A DNA stretch of 64,000 nucleotides from Tepidiforma bonchosmolovskayae (lineage in GTDB: Bacteria > Chloroflexota > Dehalococcoidia > Tepidiformales > Tepidiformaceae): positions 372,001 to 436,000 of the forward strand of contig NZ_CP042829.1 in assembly GCF_008838325.1 (NCBI RefSeq), read 5' to 3'. The notes under the pieces were generated by a model. That model was not told the DNA's origin and did no database searches. It saw only the letters and a program-made list of their open reading frames with translations. Numbering within the stretch: position 1 is the stretch's first letter; each line of letters begins with the position of its first letter. Below are positions 8,275 through 17,405 of the stretch, one piece after another. A program made the position numbers and the translations under genes.

Positions 8275-9519
8275 TTACTGGGGAATGAGCGACCTCCCGA
8301 TGCTGAGGATGCGGTCGAGCAGCCCGCGGCCCCGGGTGTCGAAGGCGGGGCCGGGAAGTTCACCGGGCCGTGCGCGGTGGGCGAGGGCGTAGCGGACGAG
8401 CCCGATGGAGGTCGCGAAGGCGGGGGTGCCGATAAGGTCGGAGAGGCCGGTGTAGCCGTGGGGACGGCCGAGGCGGGCGGGGAGGTCGAGCCGGGATTCG
8501 GCGACCTCAGGGAGGCCGCGCAGCTGACTGCTGCCGCCGGTGAGGACCAGGCCGGCGGCGATGCGGTCGAGGTAGCCGACCCTCTTCAATTCGACGCCGA
8601 CCATCTCGAGGATCTCCTCGGTTCGGGCCTGGAGGATGGCGCAGACGTGGTCAAGCGGGACGTGCTTGGTGGCCTGGGTGCCGAAGACCTGGATCTCGAC
8701 GGTTTCGCCGGCCATGGAGGGGTCGGCGTAGGCGGCGCCGACGGTGCACTTCACGGTCTCGGCGCTTTCCCACGGGCAGCGGAGCACGCGGGCGAGGTCG
8801 GCGGTGAGGTGGGAGCCGGCGATGGGGAGGCAGGCGGTATGGGCGACGGCGCCTTCGTCGAAGACGGCGATGGAAGTCGTGCTGCCGCCGATATCGACCA
8901 GGGCGACGCCCTGCTGCTTCTCCTGCTCGGTGAGAACGCTTTCGGCGGAGGCGAGGCTTTCAAGGATGATTTCGTCGACCTGGACGCCGGCGCCTTCGAC
9001 GCACTTGGTGAGGTTCTGGATGGCCGAGACGGCGCCGGTGACGATGTGCACTTCGGCATCGAGGCGGGAGCCATACATGCCGACCGGGTCGCTGACGGGC
9101 TCGGTGCCTTCGACCCAGTAGGCGCGCGGCTCGATGTGGATGACCTGGCGGTTCGTCGGTATGGCGATTTGCCCGGCGGCCTCGAGGACGCGGGCGCGGT
9201 CGTCGGCGGAGATGGGCCTGGTACGGTCGGGGATGGCGACGATGCCGCGGTTGTTCTGGCTGGAGATGTGGCCGCCGGAGATGCCGACGACGGCGGAGAG
9301 GATGCGCATCCCGCAGGCCTGCTCGGCCTTTTCGACGGCGATGGCGATGGCTTCGCGGGCGCTCTGGATGTTGTCGATGACGCCGCGCGAGAGCCCGGCA
9401 GCCGGCGCGACGCCGACGCCGAGGATGCGGGTTTCACCGGTTTCGGAGATGTCGCCGACGACAACGGCGACCTTGGTTGAGCCGACATCGATGGCAGCTA
9501 CGGTGGAGCGTCGACGCAT
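8275..9519 (-). CDS. ftsA: cell division protein FtsA
   Basis: Actin-like ATPase that tethers FtsZ to the membrane. 414 aa. The phosphate-1 loop (AAIDVGSTKVAVVVG) and the phosphate-2 region (GVALVDIGGSTTSIAVF) are clear, as is the adenosine motif GLVLTGGSSQLRGLPE. The inserted 1C domain lies at about residues 85-165. The C-terminus (LLDRILSIGRSLIPQ) is the membrane-targeting amphipathic helix. Between ftsQ (23 bp) and ftsZ in the usual order. Confidence 0.96.
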   Translation of the reverse strand: MRRRSTVAAIDVGSTKVAVVVGDISETGETRILGVGVAPAAGLSRGVIDNIQSAREAIAIAVEKAEQACGMRILSAVVGISGGHISSQNNRGIVAIPDRTRPISADDRARVLEAAGQIAIPTNRQVIHIEPRAYWVEGTEPVSDPVGMYGSRLDAEVHIVTGAVSAIQNLTKCVEGAGVQVDEIILESLASAESVLTEQEKQQGVALVDIGGSTTSIAVFDEGAVAHTACLPIAGSHLTADLARVLRCPWESAETVKCTVGAAYADPSMAGETVEIQVFGTQATKHVPLDHVCAILQARTEEILEMVGVELKRVGYLDRIAAGLVLTGGSSQLRGLPEVAESRLDLPARLGRPHGYTGLSDLIGTPAFATSIGLVRYALAHRARPGELPGPAFDTRGRGLLDRILSIGRSLIPQ

Positions 9520-9542
9520 GGTTCCCCTTTTCCTCGCTTCCT

Positions 9543-10412
9543 CTACTGCAGCACCGGGCGGTTCCCGTAGCGCAGGTCGACGATGGTGTAGGCGATGTGC
9601 CGCTGGCGGGCTTCGGCGGCGAGCGCGGCCCAGACGGCGAGCTTGTAGGCGATGGAGCTGGAGTCGCCGAAAAGGGCGATTTGCCCGTCGGCGGTGGTGA
9701 CCTGGACGCCCTTGCCCTTGATGAAGGCGACTTCGGCGACGGTGGTTCCGAGCTGGCGCGGGAGGCGCTCGTAGATTTCGGCGGCGGCATCGACGGCCTG
9801 GTAGTCGACGCGGTCACCGACGAGCCGGGTGCCGGGCTCGGAGCTGCGGATGGCGGGGGCGCCGGGCTCGAGCCGTTCGCCGACGGCGAGGACGACGCCC
9901 TCGCGGTCGATCAGGTAGTCGACTCCGGCCTGCTCCCAGGTGCCCCAGGGGCGGCGCTCCTCGATGACGATGCGGATGGTGGAAGGCCAGTCGCGCTCAA
10001 CGCGGACGGCGGCAACGAGGGGCAGCTCGTAGATAGATCGCTGGACGGCGGCGAGGTCCGCGGTGAGCATGCTCTCGCCGAGGATGCCGGCGCGGCTGAC
10101 GACCGTGCCCGGGGACATCCGCTGGGTGCCGACGACTTCGACGGTTGAGACGCGGAAGTAGGGCGCCCGGTAGACCCAGATGCCCCCGACGACGAGCCCT
10201 GCCAGGAGGGCGAATGAGGCCGCGAGCACAAGCAGCCGCCGGCCGGGGCGCCAGCGCGGGCAGGCGCGGGGCGCGACGACGCCTTCGCCGATGGAGAACT
10301 GGCTCCTGCGGACGATGGTCCGCGGGCGCGCCTCGCCGACAGCCGGCCGGGTGCGGCGGACGATGCGGCGGACGACGCCGGTCTGTGGGCCGCGGTTGCG
10401 TCGGATGATCAT
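9543..10412 (-). CDS. ftsQ: cell division protein FtsQ/DivIB
   Basis: Bitopic divisome protein linking FtsB/FtsL to later components. 289 aa: a long basic cytoplasmic N-terminus (about 58 residues), one TM helix at about 59-80 (LLVLAASFALLAGLVVGGIWV), then a POTRA domain opening with FRVSTVEVVGTQRMSPG and a beta domain with IRIVIEERRPWGTW. ATG 10412 overlaps the ddl stop (ATGA). The N-terminal tail is longer and more Arg-rich than in most homologues. Confidence 0.9.
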   Translation of the reverse strand: MIIRRNRGPQTGVVRRIVRRTRPAVGEARPRTIVRRSQFSIGEGVVAPRACPRWRPGRRLLVLAASFALLAGLVVGGIWVYRAPYFRVSTVEVVGTQRMSPGTVVSRAGILGESMLTADLAAVQRSIYELPLVAAVRVERDWPSTIRIVIEERRPWGTWEQAGVDYLIDREGVVLAVGERLEPGAPAIRSSEPGTRLVGDRVDYQAVDAAAEIYERLPRQLGTTVAEVAFIKGKGVQVTTADGQIALFGDSSSIAYKLAVWAALAAEARQRHIAYTIVDLRYGNRPVLQ

Positions 10413-11461
10413 GGCCGCGGCCTCCGGGTGTGGCGTTCGAAGGCGAGCTCGAGGATGCGGGTCAGCAGCTGGCGGTAGGGCAGGCCGGAGGCCTCCCAGA
10501 GCTTGGGGTACATGCTGATGCTGGTGAACCCGGGGATGGTGTTGACCTCGTTGGCGATGAGCCGGTCGCCCGGGGTGAGGAAAAAGTCGACACGGGCGTA
10601 GCCCTCGCAGCCCATGACGCGGTACATGCGGAGGGCGAGCTCGCGGGCGTCGTCGGCGACGGCCCGGGGGATGGGGGCGGGAATGTAGAGCTCGGTTTTG
10701 GAGGCGGGGTCGTACTTCGAGTCGTAGTCGTAGAACTCGCGGTCGGGGACGATTTCGCCCACGACGGAGGCTTCGGGGTGTTCGTTGCCGAGAACCGAGC
10801 ATTCGAGTTCGCGGCCGGTGATGGCCTCTTCGACGACGGCCTTGTCGTCGTAGGCGAACGCTGCGGCGAAGGCGCGGGGGAGGTCTTCGCGGGAGCGGAC
10901 TTTGGTGATGCCGACGCTCGAGCCGCCGTTGGCCGGCTTAACAAAGCAGGGGTAGCCGATCGCGTCGTCGATGAGGGCCATAGACGTATTTTGGTGAAGT
11001 GTATACTCCCATGATCGGATGACGGAATAGCGGGCGACGGGAATTCCGGCTTCGCGGAAGATCGATTTCATGAGCGCCTTATCCATGCCGATGGCGGAGG
11101 CGGCGACGCCGGCGCCGGCATAGGGCATGCCGGCCATTTCGAGGAAGCCCTGGAGGGTGCCGTCTTCGCCGAAGGTGCCGTGGACGAGCGGGAAGGCGAC
11201 GTCGCAGGAGGCGAGGGCGGCGAGGGCCTCCGCGGCGTTGAGGAGGGGCCGGCCGAGGCCGTGGAAGGCCCGGGCGCCGGATTCGAGGGCATGGCGCGTT
11301 TCGTCCGGGGTGAGCCAATCGCCGGAGCGGGAGATGCCGATGGGGACGGCCTCCCAGCGGGCGGGGTCGAGGGCGGCCATGACGCTGCGCGCCGAGACGA
11401 TGCTGACTTCGTGCTCGCCGGAGCGGCCACCGAAGATGACGGCGACGCGTTTGCGGGTCAT
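10409..11461 (-). CDS. ddl: D-alanine--D-alanine ligase
   Basis: ATP-grasp ligase making D-Ala-D-Ala for MurF. 350 aa. N-terminal VAVIFGGRSGEHEVSIVSA, glycine-rich and Mg/ATP segments (PCFVKPANGGSSVGITKV) and the C-terminal NEVNTIPGFT motif are all present. The active-site Tyr/Phe that separates D-Ala from D-lactate ligases lies in the omega loop near the FYDYDSKYDP segment, consistent with D-Ala. ATG 11461 overlaps the murB stop (ATGA), and its stop overlaps ftsQ. Confidence 0.95.
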   Translation of the reverse strand: MTRKRVAVIFGGRSGEHEVSIVSARSVMAALDPARWEAVPIGISRSGDWLTPDETRHALESGARAFHGLGRPLLNAAEALAALASCDVAFPLVHGTFGEDGTLQGFLEMAGMPYAGAGVAASAIGMDKALMKSIFREAGIPVARYSVIRSWEYTLHQNTSMALIDDAIGYPCFVKPANGGSSVGITKVRSREDLPRAFAAAFAYDDKAVVEEAITGRELECSVLGNEHPEASVVGEIVPDREFYDYDSKYDPASKTELYIPAPIPRAVADDARELALRMYRVMGCEGYARVDFFLTPGDRLIANEVNTIPGFTSISMYPKLWEASGLPYRQLLTRILELAFERHTRRPRP

Positions 11462-12369
11462 GTCCACGCCCCCACGAACTCGACTTCGGGTTCGAGGGTG
11501 ATGCCGAAGGTCTCGAAGACGCGCCGGCGGGCCTCTTCGATGAGCCAGCGGAGGTCGGCGGCGGTTGCATTGCCCTCGTTGACGAAGAAATTGGCGTGCT
11601 TTTCGGAGATGGCGGCGTCTCCGCGGCGCATCCCCCGCATCCCGACCGCGTCGATCAGCTTCCAGGCCGGGGCCTCGGGCGGGTTTTTGAAGGTGGAGCC
11701 GGCGCTGCGGCCGCGGGGCTGGGCTGCCAGCCGCCTGGCGTCGTAGGCGGCGGCGCGGCGAAGGAGTTCGGCCGGGTCGCCGGGGGCGAGTTCGAGTTCG
11801 CATTCGAGCACGGCGCGGCCCCGGAGTTCGCCGCGAGTGAAGCGGCTGCCCCGGTAGACAAGGTGGAGGTCGGCGGCATCGACCCACTCGGCGCGGCCGC
11901 CGGGAAGCTGGACGCGGACGCGGCGGAGGACATCGGCGAGGCAGCCGCCGTAGGCGCCGGCGTTGTAGACGACCGCTCCGCCGAGCGTCCCGGGGATGCC
12001 GACGGCCCAGGGGAGGCCATCAAGGCCGCGGCGGCACATCCGGCGGGCAAAGGCGGCAAAGCTGGCCCCGCTTTCGATGCGGACGGTGGTGCCATCGAGG
12101 AACTCGGCGCGGGCGCGGTTATCGATGACGAGGCCGCGGATGCCGGCGTCGGCGACGAGGATGTTGCTGCCGGAGCCGAGGATGAAGACCGGCACATCGG
12201 CATCAGCGGCGGCAGCGGAGGCCGCGGCGAGGGCATCGGCCGAGCGGACGGTGAGGAAGAGGTCGGCCGGGCCGCCGACGCCGAAGGTGGTGTGGCGGGC
12301 GAGGGGCTCGGCTGTGCGGAGCTCCCCGAGCCGGGCGACCTCGGCGGCGAGCCGTTCGATGGCGCTCAT
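11458..12369 (-). CDS. murB: UDP-N-acetylenolpyruvoylglucosamine reductase
   Basis: FAD enzyme reducing UDP-GlcNAc-enolpyruvate to UDP-MurNAc. 303 aa, the shorter type II form. FAD-binding LGSGSNILVAD and AVGIPGTLGGAVVYNAGAYGG blocks, the catalytic Ser in GRSAGSTFKNP, and the C-terminal KHANFFVNEGNATAADL block are intact. Coupled to murC upstream and ddl downstream by 4-bp overlaps. Confidence 0.95.
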   Translation of the reverse strand: MSAIERLAAEVARLGELRTAEPLARHTTFGVGGPADLFLTVRSADALAAASAAAADADVPVFILGSGSNILVADAGIRGLVIDNRARAEFLDGTTVRIESGASFAAFARRMCRRGLDGLPWAVGIPGTLGGAVVYNAGAYGGCLADVLRRVRVQLPGGRAEWVDAADLHLVYRGSRFTRGELRGRAVLECELELAPGDPAELLRRAAAYDARRLAAQPRGRSAGSTFKNPPEAPAWKLIDAVGMRGMRRGDAAISEKHANFFVNEGNATAADLRWLIEEARRRVFETFGITLEPEVEFVGAWT

Positions 12370-13745
12370 TGGAGGGCCTCCAGCAGCCGCGGCCCGACTT
12401 CGTTGACGTCGCCGGCGCCGATGGTGAAGACGACATCGCCGGGCCGGGCGGTTTCAAGGGCGAGGCGGACGGCAGCATCGAAATCGGCGGCGTAGCGCGC
12501 GGGCGGCTCCGCGATGGCGGCGGCGAGGTCGGCGGCGGAACGCCCGGCCTCGGGGGACTCGCGGGCGGCGTAGGTTTCGACCACGACCAGCGCATCGAGC
12601 CCGGCGAAGCAGGTCAGCCACTCGTCCCAGAGGTAGGCGATGCGGCTGTAGGTGTGCGGCTGGTAGATGCCGATGAGGCGCCGGCCGGGGAAGGCGGCGC
12701 GCGCGGTGGCGATGAGTGCGCGCACTTCGGTGGGGTGGTGGGCGTAGTCGTCCATCACGGTGATGCCGCTGGCCTCGCCGACGGGTTCGAAGCGGCGGCG
12801 GGCGCCGCGGAACGCGGCCACGGCCTCGCGGACGGCGTCGAAGGGGACGCCGAGGTGGAGGGCGACGGCGGCGGCAGCGGTGGCGTTGCGGACGAAGTGG
12901 ATGCCCGGGACGCGGACCTCGAACGTGCCGATGGGCCTGCCGCCGCGTTCGAGGGTAAAGCGCCCGCCGGCCGGGCCGAGTTCGATAGCGGCCGCGCGCC
13001 AGTAGCGGGTTCCTTCGGTGCCGTAGGTTTCGTGGCGGAGCGGTTCATCGCCCAGGACGTCGCTCACGAGGCGGGCGCCGGGGTCATCGGCACAGGCGAG
13101 GAGGAGGCCGCCCGGCCTGACCCGCCGGCCGAAGGCGAGGAAGGCTTCGACGTAGGCCTCGGGCGTACCGAAGTCGTCGAGATGGTCGGGCTCGACGGTG
13201 GTGACGACGGCGATGTCGGGCGTGTATTCGAGGAAGGCGCGCCGGTACTCGTCGGCTTCGACGACGGCGATGTCGCCGGCGCCCCACGCGGCGTGACCGC
13301 CGAGGTCGGGGCATTCGCCGCCAAGGAGGTACATGGGCTGGCGGCCGGCGCGGGCGAGGATAAAGGCGATGAGCGACGATGTCGTGGTTTTGCCGTGGGA
13401 GCCCGCGACGGCCACGAGCCGCTTGCCTTCGAGCAGCCGGGCGACCATCTCGGCGCGGAGGAAGACCGGGATGCCGCGGCGGTGCGCCTCGACCAGCTCC
13501 GGGTTGTCGGGTTTGGCGGCGGCCGTGGCGACGACCAGGGCGGTACCAGGAGGCAGGTTGCCGGCGGCGTGGCCTTCGAATACACGGGCGCCGCGACGCT
13601 CGAGGTCGTCCGTGAGGTGCGACCGGCGGAGGTCGCTGCCGGTGACCGGGATGCCGCGTTCGAGCAGCAGGATGGCGATGGCGGACATGTGGATGCCGCC
13701 GATGCCGACGAGGTGGACCGGGCCGCGGAGGCCGGGGGCGGTCAC
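12366..13745 (-). CDS. murC: UDP-N-acetylmuramate--L-alanine ligase
   Basis: First amino-acid ligase of the muropeptide pathway. 459 aa. N-terminal Rossmann GIGGIHMSAIA, ATP loop AGSHGKTTTSSLIA, the EADEYRRAFL segment (Mg-binding Glu) and the MDDYAHHPTEVRALI signature of MurC/Mpl are all present. Start ATG overlaps the murG stop region by 4 bp. Confidence 0.96.
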   Translation of the reverse strand: MTAPGLRGPVHLVGIGGIHMSAIAILLLERGIPVTGSDLRRSHLTDDLERRGARVFEGHAAGNLPPGTALVVATAAAKPDNPELVEAHRRGIPVFLRAEMVARLLEGKRLVAVAGSHGKTTTSSLIAFILARAGRQPMYLLGGECPDLGGHAAWGAGDIAVVEADEYRRAFLEYTPDIAVVTTVEPDHLDDFGTPEAYVEAFLAFGRRVRPGGLLLACADDPGARLVSDVLGDEPLRHETYGTEGTRYWRAAAIELGPAGGRFTLERGGRPIGTFEVRVPGIHFVRNATAAAAVALHLGVPFDAVREAVAAFRGARRRFEPVGEASGITVMDDYAHHPTEVRALIATARAAFPGRRLIGIYQPHTYSRIAYLWDEWLTCFAGLDALVVVETYAARESPEAGRSAADLAAAIAEPPARYAADFDAAVRLALETARPGDVVFTIGAGDVNEVGPRLLEALQ

Positions 13746-14830
13746 CGGGCAACCTCCATGACCAGGCGGGCGATATCGGCGGCGGCCGAGGGCCGGGCGA
13801 GGGCGCGGGCTGCGGCACGCATCGCCTCGAGGCGGGCCGGGTCGTCGAGGAGTTCGGCGATGCGGCCGCCGAGGGCGCCGAGGTCCGACTCTTCGAGGAT
13901 GACGGCGGCGCCCTGGTCGGCAAGCCAGCGGGCGTTCTCGCGCTGGTGGGCGCCGGCGAAGGTGCCGGGCACGAGGATGGCCGGGAGGCCGGCCGCGGGG
14001 AGCTCGCCGAGGATTGATGCGCCGGCGCGGACGACCCCGAGGTCGGCGGCGAGCATGACGGCCGGGAGGTCGGGGCGGAAGGCCGCGGGCCGGTACCGGC
14101 CGGCGAGGTGGGGCGGGAGCGCGGCGCGGGCCCGCTCCGCCATTTCGAGGCCGGCCTGGCCGGTGACATGGATGAGGTGGGCGCGGTGCAGCACCGCCTC
14201 GAGCGCGGCGAGGACCGCGTCGTTCAGGACGCGAGAGCCCTGCGACGCGCCGGCGACGACCACGAGGGGCTCGGCGAGGGGGACGTCGACGGCGGAGCGA
14301 GCGGCAGCCCGGTCGAGGATGAAGAACTCGGGCCGGACCGGGTAGCCGGTCACGGCGGTCCTGCCGGCCGGCAGGTGGGACAGGGCGGCGGGCGTGGTGG
14401 TCGCGAGCCGGGTCGCAAAGCGGCGTTCCGCGCGGACCGCGAGGCCGGGCGCGACGTCGGGGAGGAACACCACCAGCGGCCGCCTGAGGAGCCAGGCGGC
14501 GAGGCTGACGGGGAAGCTCCCATAGCCGCCGGTGCTGAAGACGGCATCTGCGCGAAGCCGGCGGAGGCGCTGGAGCGCCGCCAGGGTCCCACGGGTGAGC
14601 GTTGCAAGGCTGCGGACGAGGCCGACGGGGGTTCGCCCGCGGATGGGCGCGGCGGGCACCTCATGGAATTCGAGGCCGGCCGCCTCGACGGTGGCGCGTT
14701 CGCCGCGATTGGCCGGGCCGAGGAAGACGAGGCGGGGCGGGGACTCCATGGCCCGGAGCGCGCCGGCCACCGCGATGGCGGGGTAGAGGTGGCCGCCGGT
14801 GCCACCGCCGGTGAGGACGATCGTCGTCAC
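13742..14830 (-). CDS. murG: UDP-GlcNAc:undecaprenyl-PP-MurNAc-pentapeptide GlcNAc transferase
   Basis: Converts lipid I to lipid II at the inner membrane face; GT28 family, 362 aa. N-terminal GGGTGGHLYPAIAVA loop is diagnostic, followed by GGYGSFPVSLAAWLL. The C-terminal UDP-GlcNAc site reads VVVAGASQGSRVLNDAV and VVRAGASILGELPAAGLPAILVP. Starts with GTG 14830, chosen because GTGA overlaps the ftsW stop exactly as in the neighbouring pairs. Confidence 0.95.
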   Translation of the reverse strand: MTTIVLTGGGTGGHLYPAIAVAGALRAMESPPRLVFLGPANRGERATVEAAGLEFHEVPAAPIRGRTPVGLVRSLATLTRGTLAALQRLRRLRADAVFSTGGYGSFPVSLAAWLLRRPLVVFLPDVAPGLAVRAERRFATRLATTTPAALSHLPAGRTAVTGYPVRPEFFILDRAAARSAVDVPLAEPLVVVAGASQGSRVLNDAVLAALEAVLHRAHLIHVTGQAGLEMAERARAALPPHLAGRYRPAAFRPDLPAVMLAADLGVVRAGASILGELPAAGLPAILVPGTFAGAHQRENARWLADQGAAVILEESDLGALGGRIAELLDDPARLEAMRAAARALARPSAAADIARLVMEVAR

Positions 14831-16011
14831 GGCTCCTGCTCCCTGCGGATGATGGCGCCGCGGGGCCGGCGATCGACGGGGTGCTGGTCGAGGTAGCCGC
14901 CGCGGTCGTTGCCGTAGCGGGAGATGCTGACGAGCACCCCCATGGCGAGAAGAAGGGCGGCGAGCGCGTTGCTCCCGTAGCTGACGAACGGGAGGGGAAC
15001 GCCAGTGAGCGGGATGACGCGGAGGATGCCGCCGATGTTGAGGAAGGCCTGGACCGCGACCCAGGTGGTGATGCCGGTCGCGACGAGCTGGCCGAATTCG
15101 TCGCGGGCGCGGCGGGCCACCTGGTAGCCGCGGATCATCAGGAGGATGTAGAGGAGGAGGAGCGAGAGGCCGGCGAGGAGGCCGAGCTCCTCGCCGATGA
15201 TGGCGAAGATGCCGTCGGTGTGGCTTTCGGGGAGGTAGAAGAACTTGGCACGGCTGGCGCCGAGCCCGAGGCCGGTGACGCCGCCGTTCCCGATGGCGAT
15301 GAGCGCCTGGAGTGTCTGGAAGCCGATGCCGTCGGGGTCTTTTTCGGCGTGGAGGAAGGCGGTTATGCGCTCTGCCCGGTAGCCGGCGCCGAGGGCGAGC
15401 ACGGTGATGGCAACGAGGCCGCTGCCGAAGAGCGAAAGCATCTGGAGGAAGGTCGCGCCAGCGACCCAGAACATGGTGACGGTGATGGCGAGGATGATGA
15501 GGGTGGTGCCGAGGTTCGGCTGGAGGAGGATGAGGGCGCTGACGGTGCCGATGATGAGGACAAACGGCACGAGACCGTGTTCGAAGCTCCGGAGGCTGCC
15601 TCCGCGGGAGGCGAGCCAGGCCGCAAGGTAGATGGTGACCGTCAGCTTGGCGAATTCGGCCGGCTGGAGGGTGAGTTCGCCGACGCCGATCCAGCGGCGC
15701 GCGCCGCCGCCCTCGACGCCCATGACGATAACGACGACGAGGAGGGCGATGGTCACGCCCATGAGCGGCACGGCGAGCGGCCGGAGGCGGCGATAATCGA
15801 GCCGGGCCATGACGAACATGCCGATGGCGCCGCCGAACGCCCAGATCCCCTGGCGGAGCACGAAGGAGTACGGGTCGCCGAAATCGACGAGGCTGCGGAC
15901 GAACGACGCGCTGTAGACAGCGACGAGCCCGAAGGCCGTCAGCAGGGCGACGACGGCGACGAGGAGGTAGTCCGGGCGGCCGGGGTTCCATTCACCAGTG
16001 CGGGCAGCTAT
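14827..16011 (-). CDS. ftsW: lipid II glycosyltransferase FtsW (probable AUA start)
   Basis: SEDS-family septal peptidoglycan polymerase with about 10 TM helices. Signature segments: VEGGGARRWIGVGELTLQPAEFAK, LLQPNLGTT, and GVPLPFVSYGSNAL near the end. The first GTG in this frame (15861) would delete TM1, but the frame stays coding upstream through DYLLVAVVALLTAFG. No ATG/GTG/TTG exists there. The only plausible initiator is ATA at 16011-16009, 7 bp after GGAGG and overlapping the murD stop as ATAG, just like the ATGA junctions elsewhere. That gives 394 aa, a normal FtsW length. Confidence 0.88.
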   Translation of the reverse strand: MAARTGEWNPGRPDYLLVAVVALLTAFGLVAVYSASFVRSLVDFGDPYSFVLRQGIWAFGGAIGMFVMARLDYRRLRPLAVPLMGVTIALLVVVIVMGVEGGGARRWIGVGELTLQPAEFAKLTVTIYLAAWLASRGGSLRSFEHGLVPFVLIIGTVSALILLQPNLGTTLIILAITVTMFWVAGATFLQMLSLFGSGLVAITVLALGAGYRAERITAFLHAEKDPDGIGFQTLQALIAIGNGGVTGLGLGASRAKFFYLPESHTDGIFAIIGEELGLLAGLSLLLLYILLMIRGYQVARRARDEFGQLVATGITTWVAVQAFLNIGGILRVIPLTGVPLPFVSYGSNALAALLLAMGVLVSISRYGNDRGGYLDQHPVDRRPRGAIIRREQEP

Positions 16012-17405
16012 GGCGACACCTCCGGCGTGAAGCCCGGGAGCTGGCGGACCAGCTGGCGGAAGTGTTCGCCCCGGGCTTCGAAGTTGGAGTAGCGGTCGAA
16101 GCTGGTGCCGGCCGGCGAGAGGAGGATGACATCGCCCGGACGGGCGAGCCCGGCCGCCGCCTGGACGGCATCCTCGAGCGCGTCGACCAGGAGGGCCGTT
16201 TCCACCCGGCCGGCGAGGGCGGCGTGGAAGAGGGGCCCTGCCTCGCCGAAGCAGACGACGGCCCGGCAGCGCAGGGCGGCGGCCTCCTGGAGCACGTCGA
16301 GCGGGAGATGCTTGTCGCGCCCGCCGAGGAGGAGGACGACGGGCTCGTCGAAGGCGCGGAGGCCGGCAACGGTCCGCTCGGGGCTCGTGGCGATGGAGTC
16401 GTTAACCCAGGTTGCGCCGCCAGCGCGACCGACGACTTCGAGGCGATGGGGCACGCCGGCGAAGGTGCGGATGGCGCGGGCCATTGCGGTGACGGGCCAG
16501 CCGGCTTCGGCGGCTATTGCGCAGGCCATCACGGCGTTGGCGAGGTTGTGCCGGCCGCGGAGGCGGACCTCGGCGACCGGTACGACCGGCGTGACCCGCG
16601 AGCCACGCCTGAAAACGATTTCGCCGCCCTCGATGAAGGCGCCGTCGAGCTGGAGGGGCGCCTCGATCGAGGTAGCGACGAGCCGGCCGCGGACGGAGGC
16701 CATGAACGCGCGGGTGACGGCGTTGTCCTGGTTGAGCACGGCAATGTCGTCGCGGGACTGGTGGGCGATGTGGTTGCGCTTGAGGCCGACGTACTCGTCC
16801 CAGGAGAACTGGTCGAGGTGGTTGGGGGTGACGTTCGTGACAGCGGCGATGTGCGGCGAACGGTCGGTGTACTGGAGCTGCGTGTGGCTGATCTCGAGGA
16901 TGACCGTGGTGGATGGCCGGATTTCGTCGAGGCGCGCGAGGAGCGGCTCGCCGATGTTGCCACCGAGGACGAACTCGATGCCGGCTTCGCGGGCCATGGC
17001 GCCGACGAGCGCCGTCGTGGTCGACTTACCGCTCGACCCGGTGATGCCGATGGTGCGCCCCGGGCAGAGCTGCAGGAAGAGGCGCATCTGCGAGGTGATG
17101 GGGATGCCGAGTTCGCGCGCCCGGGCGAGCGCCGGGTTGTAGCGGAGGATGGACTGGGAGACGGCGACGAGCCCAAAGCCTGCAGGGTCGAGGAGCGGCT
17201 GCCCGGTGACGACCCGTTCGACGCCCTCTGGCGGAGCAGCACCCGCGGCGGCCAGCTCGGCTTCGCTGCGGGTGTCGGAGATGGTAACCCGTGCGCCGTG
17301 CACGACAAGCCAGCGGGCCAGGTCGCGGCCCTCGATGCCGAGGGAGTAGATGAGGACGGGCAGGCCCTGGAGGGGCGGGAGCGAGGTGCCGGCGGGCGCG
17401 GTCAT
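16008..17405 (-). CDS. murD: UDP-N-acetylmuramoyl-L-alanine--D-glutamate ligase
   Basis: Adds D-Glu to UDP-MurNAc-Ala. 465 aa. N-terminal LIYSLGIEGRDLARWL domain, ATP loop GITGSSGKSTTTALVG, central NVTPNHLDQFSWDEYVGLK and the C-terminal GGRDKHLPL and SPAGTSFDRYSNFEARGEHF blocks identify MurD. ATG 17405 overlaps the mraY stop (ATGA). Confidence 0.95.
   Translation of the reverse strand: MTAPAGTSLPPLQGLPVLIYSLGIEGRDLARWLVVHGARVTISDTRSEAELAAAGAAPPEGVERVVTGQPLLDPAGFGLVAVSQSILRYNPALARARELGIPITSQMRLFLQLCPGRTIGITGSSGKSTTTALVGAMAREAGIEFVLGGNIGEPLLARLDEIRPSTTVILEISHTQLQYTDRSPHIAAVTNVTPNHLDQFSWDEYVGLKRNHIAHQSRDDIAVLNQDNAVTRAFMASVRGRLVATSIEAPLQLDGAFIEGGEIVFRRGSRVTPVVPVAEVRLRGRHNLANAVMACAIAAEAGWPVTAMARAIRTFAGVPHRLEVVGRAGGATWVNDSIATSPERTVAGLRAFDEPVVLLLGGRDKHLPLDVLQEAAALRCRAVVCFGEAGPLFHAALAGRVETALLVDALEDAVQAAAGLARPGDVILLSPAGTSFDRYSNFEARGEHFRQLVRQLPGFTPEVSP

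Noticed and set aside
7057-9480. 807-codon plus-strand open frame antisense to ftsZ and ftsA
   Set aside because: Composition (Asp/Gly/Ala/Val rich, no motifs) is the usual antisense echo of high-GC genes; both minus-strand genes are certain.
12369-14345. 658-codon plus-strand open frame
   Set aside because: Antisense to murC and murG; no recognisable protein features.
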